Shown here: positions 36,420 through 45,774 of the stretch, piece by piece | Layout of the letters: each line of letters begins with the position of its first letter | Position numbering within the stretch: the stretch's first letter is position 1 | Assembly (NCBI GenBank): GCA_965226925.1 | Contig: CBDDEN010000008.1 | Coordinates: forward strand, 186,001 to 250,000 | Length of the DNA stretch: 64,000 nucleotides | Direction: 5' to 3' | From: CBDDCX01 sp965226925 | GTDB taxonomy: Bacteria; Gemmatimonadota; Gemmatimonadetes; Longimicrobiales; Gaopeijiaceae | The notes under the pieces: model-generated | Database searches by the model: none | Seen by the model: only the letters and a program-made list of their open reading frames with translations | What the model was told of the DNA's origin: nothing | Program-made: the position numbers and the translations under genes

Positions 36420-37566
36420 CAAGCTGCGTGTCGCCGTCATCGGCGCCGGACGCTGGTCTACGAAGTCGCATCTGCCCGGGTTGCACCGATCCCCGCTGTG
36501 CGATCTCGTGACGATCTGCGACTTGGACCGAGAACTCGCCGAAGCCCGGGCCGGCCAGTTCGAGGCCCAGGAGGTGGAGACCGACTACCAGAAGGTGTTG
36601 GCCAGAAGCGACATCGACGTCGTCGACATCGTCACGCGGGGAGAGCACGAGGATCTGGTGTTCGAAGTGCTCGAGGCGGGAAAGCACTGCCTGGTGGAGA
36701 AGCCCGTCTGCCACCGCTATCAGGACGTGTGGCGGGCCCACGAGCTCGCCGAGTCGAAGGGACTGAAGACGAAGGTCGGACTCACGTTCCGGTTCGCTCC
36801 CTCCATGCTTTACATGTTCGATCTGATCCGGGACGGCTTCATCGGTCGGCCGTTCATCTTCAACGGCTATGAGCAGAACTCACAGTGGCTCGATCCAGAC
36901 AATCCGATCGACAAGCGAATCCATAAGACCAGACCGATCGGCGAACCACCACGAGGTGAGGACCCTACTCGTGAGGGGATCACCGTGTCGTCACTTGAGG
37001 GATACGGCGCCCCGATCATCGACATCGGGCTGGAGTGCATCGGCAGCGACCTGACCCGAGTGAGCGGCATCCTCTCGAACATGGTCCCCGAGCGCCGGCG
37101 CACGAACCCCGATACCGAACGGGAGCGCATCAACGTCGACGACGCGGACATGTTCATGGCCGAGGCGGAGAACGGCGCCCTGTTCTCCATTCAATCCAGC
37201 TATGTCACGGTAGGCAACTACCCCGGCAGCGAGGCCCGAGTCTACGGATCGGAAGGAGCCATTCACGTGCGGCTCGTGGAGGAGTTCGGGGTGATCGAGA
37301 CCATTCACACCGCCAAGCCCGACGCCGTGGAGTTCGTCCAGCAGGAAATCCCGGAGCGGTATTTCCCCCCAGGTCGTCAAGCCGACGACTGGTGGGGGAC
37401 GGCCTTCTACGGAAACCTGATCCACAGCTTCCTCGAGGAGATCATCGACCCGACCAAGGCCAACACCGCCAACTTCGCCCAGAGTGCCCCGGGTTCAGGA
37501 GATCATCAACGCCGTGGAACTTTCACACCGCACGCGACAATGGGTCGACCTGCCGCTGGAGGGTAA
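36412..37566 (+). CDS. Gfo/Idh/MocA-family oxidoreductase (frameshift near the end)
   Basis: The product from ATG 36412 starts VAVIGAGRWSTKSHLPGL (NAD site), then VEKPVCHRYQD with the EKP motif, and FAPSMLYMF. The frame is intact to about residue 358, then one base is out near 37485; the expected VQEIINAVELSHRTRQWVDL lies one frame over. The first frame ends at TAA 37566; the second has no stop soon after, so the true end may be lost. Such enzymes oxidise or reduce sugars, inositols and similar substrates with NAD(P). Confidence 0.7.
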   Translation: MSDKLRVAVIGAGRWSTKSHLPGLHRSPLCDLVTICDLDRELAEARAGQFEAQEVETDYQKVLARSDIDVVDIVTRGEHEDLVFEVLEAGKHCLVEKPVCHRYQDVWRAHELAESKGLKTKVGLTFRFAPSMLYMFDLIRDGFIGRPFIFNGYEQNSQWLDPDNPIDKRIHKTRPIGEPPRGEDPTREGITVSSLEGYGAPIIDIGLECIGSDLTRVSGILSNMVPERRRTNPDTERERINVDDADMFMAEAENGALFSIQSSYVTVGNYPGSEARVYGSEGAIHVRLVEEFGVIETIHTAKPDAVEFVQQEIPERYFPPGRQADDWWGTAFYGNLIHSFLEEIIDPTKANTANFAQSAPGSGDHQRRGTFTPHATMGRPAAGG

Positions 37567-37635
37567 AACGGCTGTCTCTGCCCAAGACCGGGGGGGGACC
37601 CGCCCTCAGCGGATGAGGGCTAAGGACCCTTGCCG

Positions 37636-37752
37636 ACCATCAGGTAGGCGAGTTCGCCGCTGGAGACCGGGACCTTACCGCGGCGAGTCACGTGATCTTC
37701 GATTCGTCACTCCTCCACGGCTGCTCCGGGCACTCGCCTTGGCTTCACGCAC
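37636..37752 (+). pseudogene. Possible phytanoyl-CoA dioxygenase (PhyH) remnant
   Basis: One plus-strand frame reads HVIFDSSLLHGCSGHSPW, which resembles the distal-His region of PhyH-type 2-oxoglutarate dioxygenases (DS-x-LLHG-x-x-N-x-S). It is about 35 residues long without start or end, and is followed by the thioesterase gene on the other strand. A weak call. Confidence 0.3.
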
Positions 37753-38203
37753 CCTGCAACAGAAGGGTCCGCGCTTCCTCCTCCGCGCGGGCAAAGGGCT
37801 CGAGGAAGGAGCGGAGATCGTCCGGCAGCGGCTTGGGCCTCATCCTGGAGCGGTCCGTTGCGCACAACACCTCGTGGCCGGTCGCGGCCAACTGCTTCGC
37901 ACCGAGGTGCAGGACGTCGAAGTTCAGACGGAGGGAACTGGTGCCGAAGTGAGTCACGTAGGCCGCCACCCGGAGTTGATCGTCGAGTCTGGCCGGATAT
38001 TTGAAGTCGCACTCGAGATGCACGCGGGGCAGCCACACGTCGAAGCGATCGAAGACCTCACCGTACGAGAGCCCGGCCGAACGGAACATCTCCGTCTCGG
38101 CGATCTCGAAGAAGCGCACGTAGGCGCCGTAGAAGATGATCCCCGCGTGGTCTACATCGGACCAGCGGACGTACTCGTCGACCGTGAAGAGTTCGGTAGT
38201 CAT
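37745..38203 (-). CDS. Acyl-CoA thioesterase, YbgC/4HBT hot-dog family
   Basis: The product has 152 residues from ATG 38203. YVRWSDVDHAGIIFYGAYVRFFE contains the Asp of the 4-hydroxybenzoyl-CoA thioesterase group, which also shows in LECDFKYPARLDD. The hot-dog fold is complete. It would cleave short to medium acyl-CoA. There is no clear tie to the pfa-ole system 25 kb away. Confidence 0.85.
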   Translation of the reverse strand: MTTELFTVDEYVRWSDVDHAGIIFYGAYVRFFEIAETEMFRSAGLSYGEVFDRFDVWLPRVHLECDFKYPARLDDQLRVAAYVTHFGTSSLRLNFDVLHLGAKQLAATGHEVLCATDRSRMRPKPLPDDLRSFLEPFARAEEEARTLLLQGA

Positions 38204-38261
38204 GCCGGAACGTAGAGGGCATGGAGCGGTACGACCACAGCCCGACACCTGGAGGCTCACA

Positions 38262-39272
38262 TTGACTCATGCCCCTTCCTCCGCGGTCCCCATTATCGAC
38301 GTCGGTCCTCTTGTGGCCGGCGCGGGGGATCCGAGGGGCGTAGCGGAGACTATCGGGCAGGCGTGCAGGGAAAGCGGCTTCTTCTATGTGGTCGGGCACG
38401 GCGTGGGCACCGATCTCCAGGACCGGCTCGAGACACTCAGTCACGCCTTCTTCGCTCAGGACGTCGAGAGGAAGCTCGAGATCCGAATGGCCCTCGCGGG
38501 CAAGGCGTGGCGTGGGTACTTCCCGGTCGGCGACGAGCTGACCTCTGGAAGGCCGGACATCAAGGAAGGGCTGTACTTCGGGGCGGAGTTGAGCGAGGAG
38601 GACCCCAGGGTTGGAGCCGGCCTTCCGCTGCACGGACCGAACCTCTTTCCGGCCGATATTCCTGGCTTCGGCGACACCATCTTGGAGTACATGGTGGCCC
38701 TCACGGATCTCGGCCACGCCCTCATGCGCGGCGTGGCCCTGAGCCTGGGTCTGGAGGCGGGCTACTTCCGCGACCGGTATATGGCCGATCCGCTCACCCT
38801 GTTCCGCATATTCCACTACCCACCCGTCACTTTGGACCCAGACGCCGAGGAGCAGTGGGGGGTCGGTGAACACACCGACTACGGTGTCCTCACCATCCTC
38901 CGGCAGGACGACGTCGGCGGCCTCCAAGTGAAGACGGCCAGAGAGTGGATCGATGCCCCTCCCGTGCCCGATTCGTTCGTCTGCAACATCGGAGACATGC
39001 TGGACCGCCTGACCCGCGGCTTATACCGATCGAACCCGCACCGTGTGCGAAACGTATCCGGCCGAAGCCGTCTCTCGTTCCCGTTCTTCTTCGATCCCGG
39101 GTTCGACGCGCGGGTCGAGCCCATCGACCTCAGCGGCCTGACCCTGCCCGCGGACGACAAGGAGGAACGTTGGGACCTTGCCAGCGTGCACGAATTCGAA
39201 GGCACCTACGGGGATTACGTCCTGAACAAAGTTTCGAAGGTGTTTCCGGAGCTACGACGCGAGGTGATGTGA
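38262..39272 (+). CDS. 2-oxoglutarate/Fe(II) oxygenase, isopenicillin-N-synthase family
   Basis: The start is TTG 38262, chosen because GGAGG lies six bases upstream and no ATG or GTG fits. It gives 336 residues. An N-terminal DIOX_N domain (VPIIDVGPLV, GFFYVVGHG) precedes the jelly roll with iron ligands His204-x-Asp206 (GEHTDYG) and His260 (SNPHRV), and RLSFPFFFDP with the 2-oxoglutarate Arg-Ser pair. It is complete and would hydroxylate or cyclise a small molecule. Confidence 0.85.
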   Translation: MTHAPSSAVPIIDVGPLVAGAGDPRGVAETIGQACRESGFFYVVGHGVGTDLQDRLETLSHAFFAQDVERKLEIRMALAGKAWRGYFPVGDELTSGRPDIKEGLYFGAELSEEDPRVGAGLPLHGPNLFPADIPGFGDTILEYMVALTDLGHALMRGVALSLGLEAGYFRDRYMADPLTLFRIFHYPPVTLDPDAEEQWGVGEHTDYGVLTILRQDDVGGLQVKTAREWIDAPPVPDSFVCNIGDMLDRLTRGLYRSNPHRVRNVSGRSRLSFPFFFDPGFDARVEPIDLSGLTLPADDKEERWDLASVHEFEGTYGDYVLNKVSKVFPELRREVM

Positions 39273-39425
39273 ACTCCCGCCGACTGATGTCCCTCGTTCT
39301 GTTCCTTCCCAAGCAGGACGTCTACATTGGGCGGGTGGCCAACTCCGGTGAGGTGAGGCGTGTGCCGCAGGGCGACGACGATGCCGCCGAGCCCGCCTCC
39401 CAGGACGGGCCTGGAGCTAGGTGAA

Positions 39426-40779
39426 ATGAAGCCGTTCGCTCGACTACTGTTGGCGGCGCCCGCCGTTGTCGTTCCGCAACGTGGAGCCGCGCAAAGCGGT
39501 GCCCCGCTGCCCCAACTGCCCGAAGTCGTGGTCGACGGCGATTACTACGACGGAGGATCGCCGTCCCCGGCAAGAGTCGAGTTGGGCCGCATGCTCTTCT
39601 TTGACAAGATCCTCAGCGGAAACCGCAACATCGCCTGCGCCGCGTGCCACCACCCCGACCTGGCAAGCACGGACGGGCTGGCTCTCGGCCTAGGTGAAGG
39701 CCCGCAGGGGCGGGGACCCGAGCGCCGGGTGGGATCGACCCATGCCACCGGTGTCCACGGTCGGGTGCCGAGAAACACTCTGGCCCTCTTCAACCTCGGT
39801 GCGAAGGATTTCACCAGGGTGTTCCATGACGGACGGGTCGAGACCGACCCGGACGGACTCTACGAGGGTGGTTTCGTCACTCCTGCCAAGTGGAGGCTAC
39901 CCAAGGGGCTCGACAACGTGCTGGCGGCACAGGCCATGTTCCCCGTGGCCGCGCCCATCGAGATGGCGGGCCAGAGGGGTGAGAACTCCGTCGCGGACGC
40001 CGTATTACTGAAGAACGTGGCGGGCGATGGCGGCGTGTGGCAGCTACTCGCGGAGCGCCTGCAGAGCATCCCGGCGTATGTCGAGCTCTTCAAGAGCGCC
40101 TTCGCCGGGCACGTAACCGGCCCCGAGGACGTCAACTACGTACTGGCGGCCAACGCCATCGCGGCTTTCGAGACCCATGCCTTCCGAGCCGACGATAGTC
40201 CGTTCGACCGATACCATGCCCCAGATCGGACCCGGTAGGTCCGACAGCGGCAACACCGACTACTGGGCGGTGACAGGGGAGAAGGCGTTCCCGGAGGATC
40301 TGGGGCGGGGGACAGTCACCGGGCATCCCGAGGACGACTTCAAGTTCCGTACGCCTTCTCTGCGCAATGTCGCGATCACCGGCCCCTGGGGCCACGACGG
40401 GGCGTACCGGACCCTGGAGGGGGTGGTACGGCACCACGCCGATCCCATAGCGGCGCTGGAGGCCTACAAGCTCGACCGGGGTCTGCTGCCTCCCTTGGAT
40501 GGAGTGCTCGAGCTCGTGTCCGTCGGCTCGGGAACGAGCCAAAGCTGGCTGAATGACTATCGGCTACGAGCGTTCTTGTTGCGTGACACTTGGGTCCAGA
40601 GCCGCCCCGCGCAGCGCGCTCGCATCGCCGCGGCCAACGAGCTTGCCCCCGTCACACTGTCCAGTCAGGACGTCGACAATATCGTGGCCTTCCTCGAGAG
40701 CCTTACTGACCCGTCAGCACGGAGCCTCGCCCACCTGGTCCCTCCGCGCGTGCCCAGTGGGCTTTTGGTGGTCAACTGA
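39426..40779 (+). pseudogene. Cytochrome c peroxidase / MauG-family dihaem protein, second haem site deleted
   Basis: ATG 39426 opens a signal peptide and the first haem domain, with Cys71-x2-Cys74-His75 (CAACH). The frame runs to 40238. The C-terminal end (GHPEDDFKFRTPSLRNVAI, then GPWGHDGAYRTLEGVVRHH) lies in another frame to 40779. At the join (about 40205-40215) some 50-60 residues holding the second CxxCH are missing. Without the peroxidatic haem it cannot act as a peroxidase. Confidence 0.8.
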
Positions 40780-40893
40780 GGGAAGCGCTGCTACCACGCG
40801 CTTTACTGCTTGCCCGTCTTACCGTAGTCGTGGAAGATCGTGATCAACATCGAATGGCGTTCCACGGGAGGTGTCTCCCGGGCCGGGGAGCGA

Positions 40894-42234
40894 CTAGAAC
40901 GCCCACCAAAGGCGGAGTCCGACGAGTCGCTGGTCCCCGTCGTCCACCTCGGCCTGAACTTGCTGATAGGCGGACAACACCAGCCCAGCGTTCCGCGCTA
41001 GTCGATACCCCAACGACCCCTCATAGCGATACACGTCGTAGTCCCACTCGGCCGAGCCGTCGGGCCGGGGTGATGCGGTACCCAACCCGTCATCGATGGC
41101 CCGGAAGTCGATCAGGCCGCCGCGTACGGCCGCGAAGAAGCCGGCCGCCAGGTCTCGCTGCACCTCCAGGCTGATGCTCAAGTCCATTGGCTTGCCCACG
41201 ACATTCGGGACCTCCCAACGGTCGACAAGCGCCTCCACGCGTACCATCGTCGGCCCCCGCTCGAAGCTGACATCCAGGGAGAGCAACTGCTGATCGAACT
41301 CCCGCCGACCTGGCGCTTCGGTGCCGGGGGGGGAGCCTGGGGGCGGCTGGATGGTGCCGGCGATGATGTCCTCCATCCACGGACCTCGATTGTACGCGAT
41401 GCCGATCTCCAGCGAAGCGGACGGTCTCATGCGGGCGCCCACAACCCACGAAGGCCGATCGAAGCGATTCCATTTGAACCTCCAGGACTTGGGCCCGCTC
41501 GACGGCGCACTGTTCATTACGGCTGCGCGCAGATCGACGGGGCCGAGCCTGCCCAACACCATCGCCCCCCACTGATACGCCACCTCCCACACCGGAGGTG
41601 CCCCGGGACGGTCGACATCCCCCGGTTGATCCTTCCAGTACAAGAAGTCCCGAGCGTCGATGGGCACCCGCTGACGATTCATCACGGTTCGGTATTCATA
41701 AGCGAGCGGCGGCCCGAGGAAGTAATCGACCGTCGAGAGGTGCCGGGTCGCGTACGCACCGAAGGGGGTTACGAAGCGGCCGACCTGAATGCCCGCCGCC
41801 CCCGAGCCGTTCACGAGCCTCACATAAGCCTGCTTGAGAGCGGTCCTCGGCGATCCGTCCACGGCGTCCGACCCACCGTCGCTTCGCATCTCGAAGAGGG
41901 AATACAGGTGATCACCAAGGAACAGGTCCGCGAAGATCCGGAGCCGGTGCGTACCAAGCGCGTCTTCGGCTCGGCGAAGCTGTCTCGCGACGTTGACATG
42001 ACAGGTCTCACAATCCGTGTTCGAAGGCGTGGATTCCCAACCGCGAGTTACGTGCATTCCCTCCAGATCGAGCTGGCCCGACACGGAGACCTGAAAACCG
42101 CCAGACTTCGAGATGTACTCCGCACCGAGGGTAGGGAACTCGGGGAGCTGCGCGGTGACCGCCGAGGATAGCGCCGCTCCGGAGCCCAGCCACACACCAA
42201 GTGCGAAGGGAATGCGAGTCAGCCATCGTGTCAT
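40894..42234 (-). CDS. Outer-membrane beta-barrel protein with a CxxCH haem motif
   Basis: The product has 446 residues from ATG 42234, with a signal peptide ending in AVTAQ. From residue about 40 on it alternates polar and hydrophobic strands, ends in an aromatic residue (LRLWWAF), and resembles porins. Between strands 1 and 2 it has Cys75-x2-Cys78-His79 (DCETCHVN), a covalent haem c site. A single haem in a porin-like barrel is unusual and suggests electron passage through the outer membrane or a haem-docking loop. It lies convergent with the dihaem peroxidase. Confidence 0.7.
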   Translation of the reverse strand: MTRWLTRIPFALGVWLGSGAALSSAVTAQLPEFPTLGAEYISKSGGFQVSVSGQLDLEGMHVTRGWESTPSNTDCETCHVNVARQLRRAEDALGTHRLRIFADLFLGDHLYSLFEMRSDGGSDAVDGSPRTALKQAYVRLVNGSGAAGIQVGRFVTPFGAYATRHLSTVDYFLGPPLAYEYRTVMNRQRVPIDARDFLYWKDQPGDVDRPGAPPVWEVAYQWGAMVLGRLGPVDLRAAVMNSAPSSGPKSWRFKWNRFDRPSWVVGARMRPSASLEIGIAYNRGPWMEDIIAGTIQPPPGSPPGTEAPGRREFDQQLLSLDVSFERGPTMVRVEALVDRWEVPNVVGKPMDLSISLEVQRDLAAGFFAAVRGGLIDFRAIDDGLGTASPRPDGSAEWDYDVYRYEGSLGYRLARNAGLVLSAYQQVQAEVDDGDQRLVGLRLWWAF

Positions 42235-42294
42235 GGGAGGTCGTCCCGACCGGGGCGTAAGCGGGCCATGTCGTCGTCCGTCGTGCGCGGCATG

Positions 42295-42681
42295 CTAGGC
42301 TACGTGCTTCTCGGGCAGGGACGCGTACACCAGGATGCCACCAAGGAGCACACCGCCCACGCCGGCCCCGACGCGCATTACAACGCGCTGTTCGACCAAC
42401 CACCATCGAATCAGCCCCGCCCAGAGTTCGAGGGGCACGAATGGCAGGATGAGACCCACGAGAAGCACCAAGGCTCCGAAGATGCGAAGGCCCCCAGGGT
42501 ATCTGGTTGTTGAGGCGCTGAAGATCAGAAGGAGGCCGGTGATGATTCGGATCGAAGCCGCAGTGTAGAGGCCGGCTCGCGACTCCCAGTCGACAACCGA
42601 CACGAGCTGCTCGGGAAAGACAGCGATCCAAAGGCCCATTAGAATCACGATGCCGCCTAGGGCCGCCACTGGTTTGGACAT
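42295..42681 (-). CDS. Four-helix membrane protein of unknown function
   Basis: The product has 128 residues from ATG 42681 with four hydrophobic helices (about 4-22, 40-58, 65-82, 100-120). It is well formed and has family-like spacing, but I do not recognise it. It lies 60 bases upstream of the barrel gene and on the same strand, so they may be cotranscribed. Confidence 0.65.
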   Translation of the reverse strand: MSKPVAALGGIVILMGLWIAVFPEQLVSVVDWESRAGLYTAASIRIITGLLLIFSASTTRYPGGLRIFGALVLLVGLILPFVPLELWAGLIRWWLVEQRVVMRVGAGVGGVLLGGILVYASLPEKHVA

Positions 42682-42963
42682 GTCTCACCTCTGGTCTGTT
42701 TTTTCGTCGGAAGCCCGTGGTTCAATTGCAGAAGAACATGTCGCGCAACGTCCCCACTCCCGACACCGATGTTCGCTAACCGGGCGGCGGGGACCCGTAA
42801 AGCGACGTATGTCGCAGCACGGTCTTATGCGCGACGTGTGGCGCTCCGCAAGTAGACCTTCCCACTCGATCTCCCGGACCCCCGCCGGTGCCGGGAGGAG
42901 CTGCGGAGTTGCGTCGGATCCCGTTGAGTCCTCTCCCCTACCCACCAGTGCTCGTCAGGTAAC

Positions 42964-43001
42964 CGGAGTTTTTGGGTTGCCCCTTGGGTTACCATCGACC
43001 C
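42964..43001 (+). repeat. Degenerate att-like direct repeat, copy A
   Basis: This copy matches the 48972-49009 copy at about 30 of 38 positions. Each has GAGTTTTTGGG and two TTGGGGTACC-like blocks 12 bases apart. Confidence 0.5.
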
Positions 43002-43029
43002 TCTTAGACCCTCAATTTCGCCAGTTTCA

Positions 43030-43062
43030 GGGAGTTTGGGGTCCCTGTTGGGGTCTCACCGA
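43030..43062 (+). repeat. Degenerate att-like direct repeat, copy A'
   Basis: A third, shorter copy with GGAGTTT and two TTGGGGTC-type blocks again 12 bases apart. It lies 30 bases after copy A. Confidence 0.4.
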
Positions 43063-43312
43063 CCGGCGACCTACGGCGCTGCCGTTACTGTGACCGTCCC
43101 GGGTCGCGCTCAGCGTTCGCGGTCAGCAGATTAGTGGCCCGCTCCTGACGCAGCCTCGATGGCTGCACCGGGACCCCATCTCATGCGAGGGCCGGCTCCC
43201 TCTTCGAGCTCCGTAGGCTTAGCAATGGCACCCTATAGCCGTTGCGGCTTCCCGCTCCATCGAGGACGAAGAAGGGGGCGGGTGCCGGTAACCCCGGAAA
43301 ACGATTAGATGC

Positions 43313-43404
43313 TGTAGCCGCCGCTCAGCCACCACCGCGTGTTTCCGTGAGTTCGGCCTGCCCGCTGTCATCCGCTCCGACAACGGTAATCTCAGTCCCC
43401 CGGC
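43313..43404 (+). pseudogene. Integrase-core (IS481/IS3-type) transposase fragment
   Basis: A plus-strand frame reads CFREFGLPAVIRSDNG, the block around the second catalytic Asp of DDE integrase-core transposases. Nothing else of the gene can be seen. It is a relic of an older insertion. Confidence 0.55.
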
Positions 43405-43667
43405 CAAGTGAGAGAATCAGCCCACGCCTTTTCAACGCAATTACATGTGGCATGTTGTGTCCCAAAGATGCCCCATGGGCCATACGGCCTATCGGTTGTG
43501 TTGATACAAACAAAGCCCTTCGTGGGACAGCCTCCTACACACCTGTCGGGGAGGCCGATGCGCTTTTGTAATGAGCACACTGCTGGCGCCCTCGACTCAT
43601 AATAGAAATGTGCCAGAACCCAGATTAAGAGTAAGAAAATTATGATCGCGATTACCCAGAGAAGCAT
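43392..43667 (-). CDS. Small Cys-rich membrane-anchored protein
   Basis: The product has 91 residues from ATG 43667, with GGAAGGGA upstream. An N-terminal helix (residues 2-20) is followed by an extracytoplasmic or cytoplasmic part with seven Cys in about 50 residues (CVGGCPTKGFVC, then CNC). The Cys could bind metal or form disulfides. Lower GC and codon use differ from the flanking genes, and I know no family. Confidence 0.55.
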   Translation of the reverse strand: MLLWVIAIIIFLLLIWVLAHFYYESRAPAVCSLQKRIGLPDRCVGGCPTKGFVCINTTDRPYGPWGIFGTQHATCNCVEKAWADSLTWPGD

Positions 43668-43948
43668 GGTATTCCCTTCCTAATAGGATGTTGATTCCTC
43701 GCCAGGTTTCATGCTTAGGCTCACTAGCGGCGTCCTGGTACCATCTCCTCCTCGACATTCGCGCGCCTCACCACGTCTGCGAGTGTCATCGGTGCCCCGA
43801 GTTCAACGGTCGTTCTTCCTGCCTGCCGATGCCGTATAACGGACTCTCGGACTCACGACGCGCAGGTGGCGGAGCCACCGGAGTGTCCGCGAAGCGGCCG
43901 AGCCGTGCTTAGGATACGACCTAAGGGTCTCCGCCGCGACGGGAACCT

Positions 43949-44776
43949 TCAGAACGCGAGCGATAGGATCGCGACTCCCCAGATGGACAAGGCCACGCCG
44001 GTGGCATAGCCCAGCCAGTGGCCGCCGGGGACGGTCTTTTCGAAAAAGACGAACAGGGCGAGGCCAACTATCCAGTAGAGGTTCATCAGACCGCCGAAGA
44101 ACAGGAGCCCCATCAGGAACCAGCAGCAGCCGACGCAGAAAGCGCCGTGCTCCAGGCCCATCCGCAATGCACCCCGGGGGCCCTGCCGCCAGTGGGTGCA
44201 GAGGAAGGCATGTGGCGATCGGCAATGTCCAAGACAGGCATGCTTTATCGGAGTGAGCTGGTAGACACCCGCGGCGAGCAACAGAACACCCCCGAAGATG
44301 ATATTTGCCCCGATGAGGGTCGGTGAGAGGAGATCCGCGCGCTCGAGGCCCCACTGTAGCATCACTGCGATCAGGCTGAAGCCAGCCCAAGCGGCGAGAT
44401 AACCGAGGGCGAAGACGCTTGTTGCGACAAAAGGACTGCCGGTTTCGCGTTGCTTGCGGTTAACCGTCGCGAACAAGAGGACCATCGGCGCCGCGCTAGG
44501 AAGCATCATCGCGAGCATCATGATCCACCACATGAAGAACATCAGGACCGCGTACCCGAGCGTCCAGCTGGCGGGTGTCATCATCGGCCAGCCGGCCACG
44601 GGATCCGATATTCCCGACTGCGACATGCGGGTCATGTCAAGCGCCGACGTGCCCATGCCGGCGCCCAGCAGCAGATACCCCCACGATATGGCGATCACGG
44701 TAGTAAGCGCGGCAATCACGAACCGGCGATCGCGTCTGACTACGGCTTCGAGTGTCGCGTCGATGGACACCTTCAT
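43949..44776 (-). CDS. DUF2182 membrane protein
   Basis: The product has 275 residues from ATG 44776 with about seven helices. The motifs MMLAMMLPSAAPM, YQLTPIKHACLGHCRSP and GAFCVGCCW are those of DUF2182, a predicted metal-binding membrane family. The pairing with DUF1326 (next entry) is common in bacteria. Function is unknown. Confidence 0.85.
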   Translation of the reverse strand: MKVSIDATLEAVVRRDRRFVIAALTTVIAISWGYLLLGAGMGTSALDMTRMSQSGISDPVAGWPMMTPASWTLGYAVLMFFMWWIMMLAMMLPSAAPMVLLFATVNRKQRETGSPFVATSVFALGYLAAWAGFSLIAVMLQWGLERADLLSPTLIGANIIFGGVLLLAAGVYQLTPIKHACLGHCRSPHAFLCTHWRQGPRGALRMGLEHGAFCVGCCWFLMGLLFFGGLMNLYWIVGLALFVFFEKTVPGGHWLGYATGVALSIWGVAILSLAF

Positions 44777-44880
44777 CCGTCTTCAGCTCAGCCGGTCGAC
44801 GGACCTAGGGGGATGGCTTGTCGGCATCCGTTGATACCGGACCTGTCGGAGATCCCCCGCCAGGGCAGACCGGACTGACA

Positions 44881-45522
44881 TCACGCAGTGGGGATCAATC
44901 CGTCCTGATTGAAGTGGTGAACGCACCACATGCCATAGGAATCCTGGAAAGCCATGTCCATTCCACCGGTCACTGTGGTCGTCGCGAGTCCGAGTTCCGC
45001 GTGCGAGAACTCGACGCTCCCACTTGGGCGAGCCAACGCAACGTGGAAGGGTTCCCCATTGAAGTCGTTGATCAGGGGTCTGCCTCGGCTCGTCAGGATG
45101 CCGGGGATGTGAGCCGTCGCTGTTCGTTGGTCGAAATCCGCTTCGAGCTCGATGGGCAGGAACAAGGTGTCGAGGAAGTGCTCGCACATGGAGCCATAGA
45201 CGGAGAAGACATTGCTCAGGGGGACGCAGGCCTCACCCGAGATGATCGTCTCGAGCGCTGCCCGCTGAGCTTCGTCTGCCCCCTCATCGATGATGATCTG
45301 GCGCGTGCCGTTGCCCGCCGCGATCTCTCCAGGCCATTTCCAAAGCCCCGCCCACCTCAGACCAGCCAGCGGGGTCTCATCGAAGTTGCCGTCTTCCACG
45401 GTGCCGACATAGGCTGTCTGACAATAGCCATGTGTACTGGGCAAGTTGAACTGACAACCACAATTCATGTCACAATTGCAGTTGTCATAGGTTCGGCTCT
45501 TGAACTCCCACTGGTTCGGCAT
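44881..45522 (-). CDS. DUF1326 protein
   Basis: The product has 213 residues from ATG 45522. The N-terminal Cys cluster CNCDMNCGCQF and later CEHFLDT match DUF1326. It precedes the DUF2182 gene by about 105 bases on the same strand, and the pair is likely an operon. No activity is established; the Cys cluster suggests metal binding. Confidence 0.85.
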   Translation of the reverse strand: MPNQWEFKSRTYDNCNCDMNCGCQFNLPSTHGYCQTAYVGTVEDGNFDETPLAGLRWAGLWKWPGEIAAGNGTRQIIIDEGADEAQRAALETIISGEACVPLSNVFSVYGSMCEHFLDTLFLPIELEADFDQRTATAHIPGILTSRGRPLINDFNGEPFHVALARPSGSVEFSHAELGLATTTVTGGMDMAFQDSYGMWCVHHFNQDGLIPTA

Positions 45523-45774
45523 CTTGGCGGGCCTTTCCGAGTTGCAATGCTTCCTGGCATCCCAGGATGCTTCAAGCTCCCGTTGGCTCGCTACAAATAA
45601 GGGGTGGCCCTTTCCATGGGCAAGCCATCAGCCATTGTGTGCGCGTCGATGCCGAGGGCCGCACGGAGTGAGTCCGTGGTCCGGAACGACTCTAGCACGA
45701 CAGCGGCTGCGCCAAACAGCTCCGGATGGTGTCCCGCTGACAGTTGAAGGTGGTGGCTCCGGAGAGTCTCCTTG

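Larger units (their letters stand above)
42682..43391. other. Gene-poor stretch at the island edge
   Basis: No convincing gene is seen except a transposase fragment (43313-43404). Two degenerate repeats described separately (42964-43001 and 43030-43062) lie here. Base use is less GC-rich than in the flanks, which fits transferred DNA. Confidence 0.5.

Noticed and set aside
37745..38203. The hot-dog thioesterase as a release enzyme of the pfa-ole pathway
   Set aside because: It is 25 kb away in unrelated surroundings, and OleA already uses the thioester.
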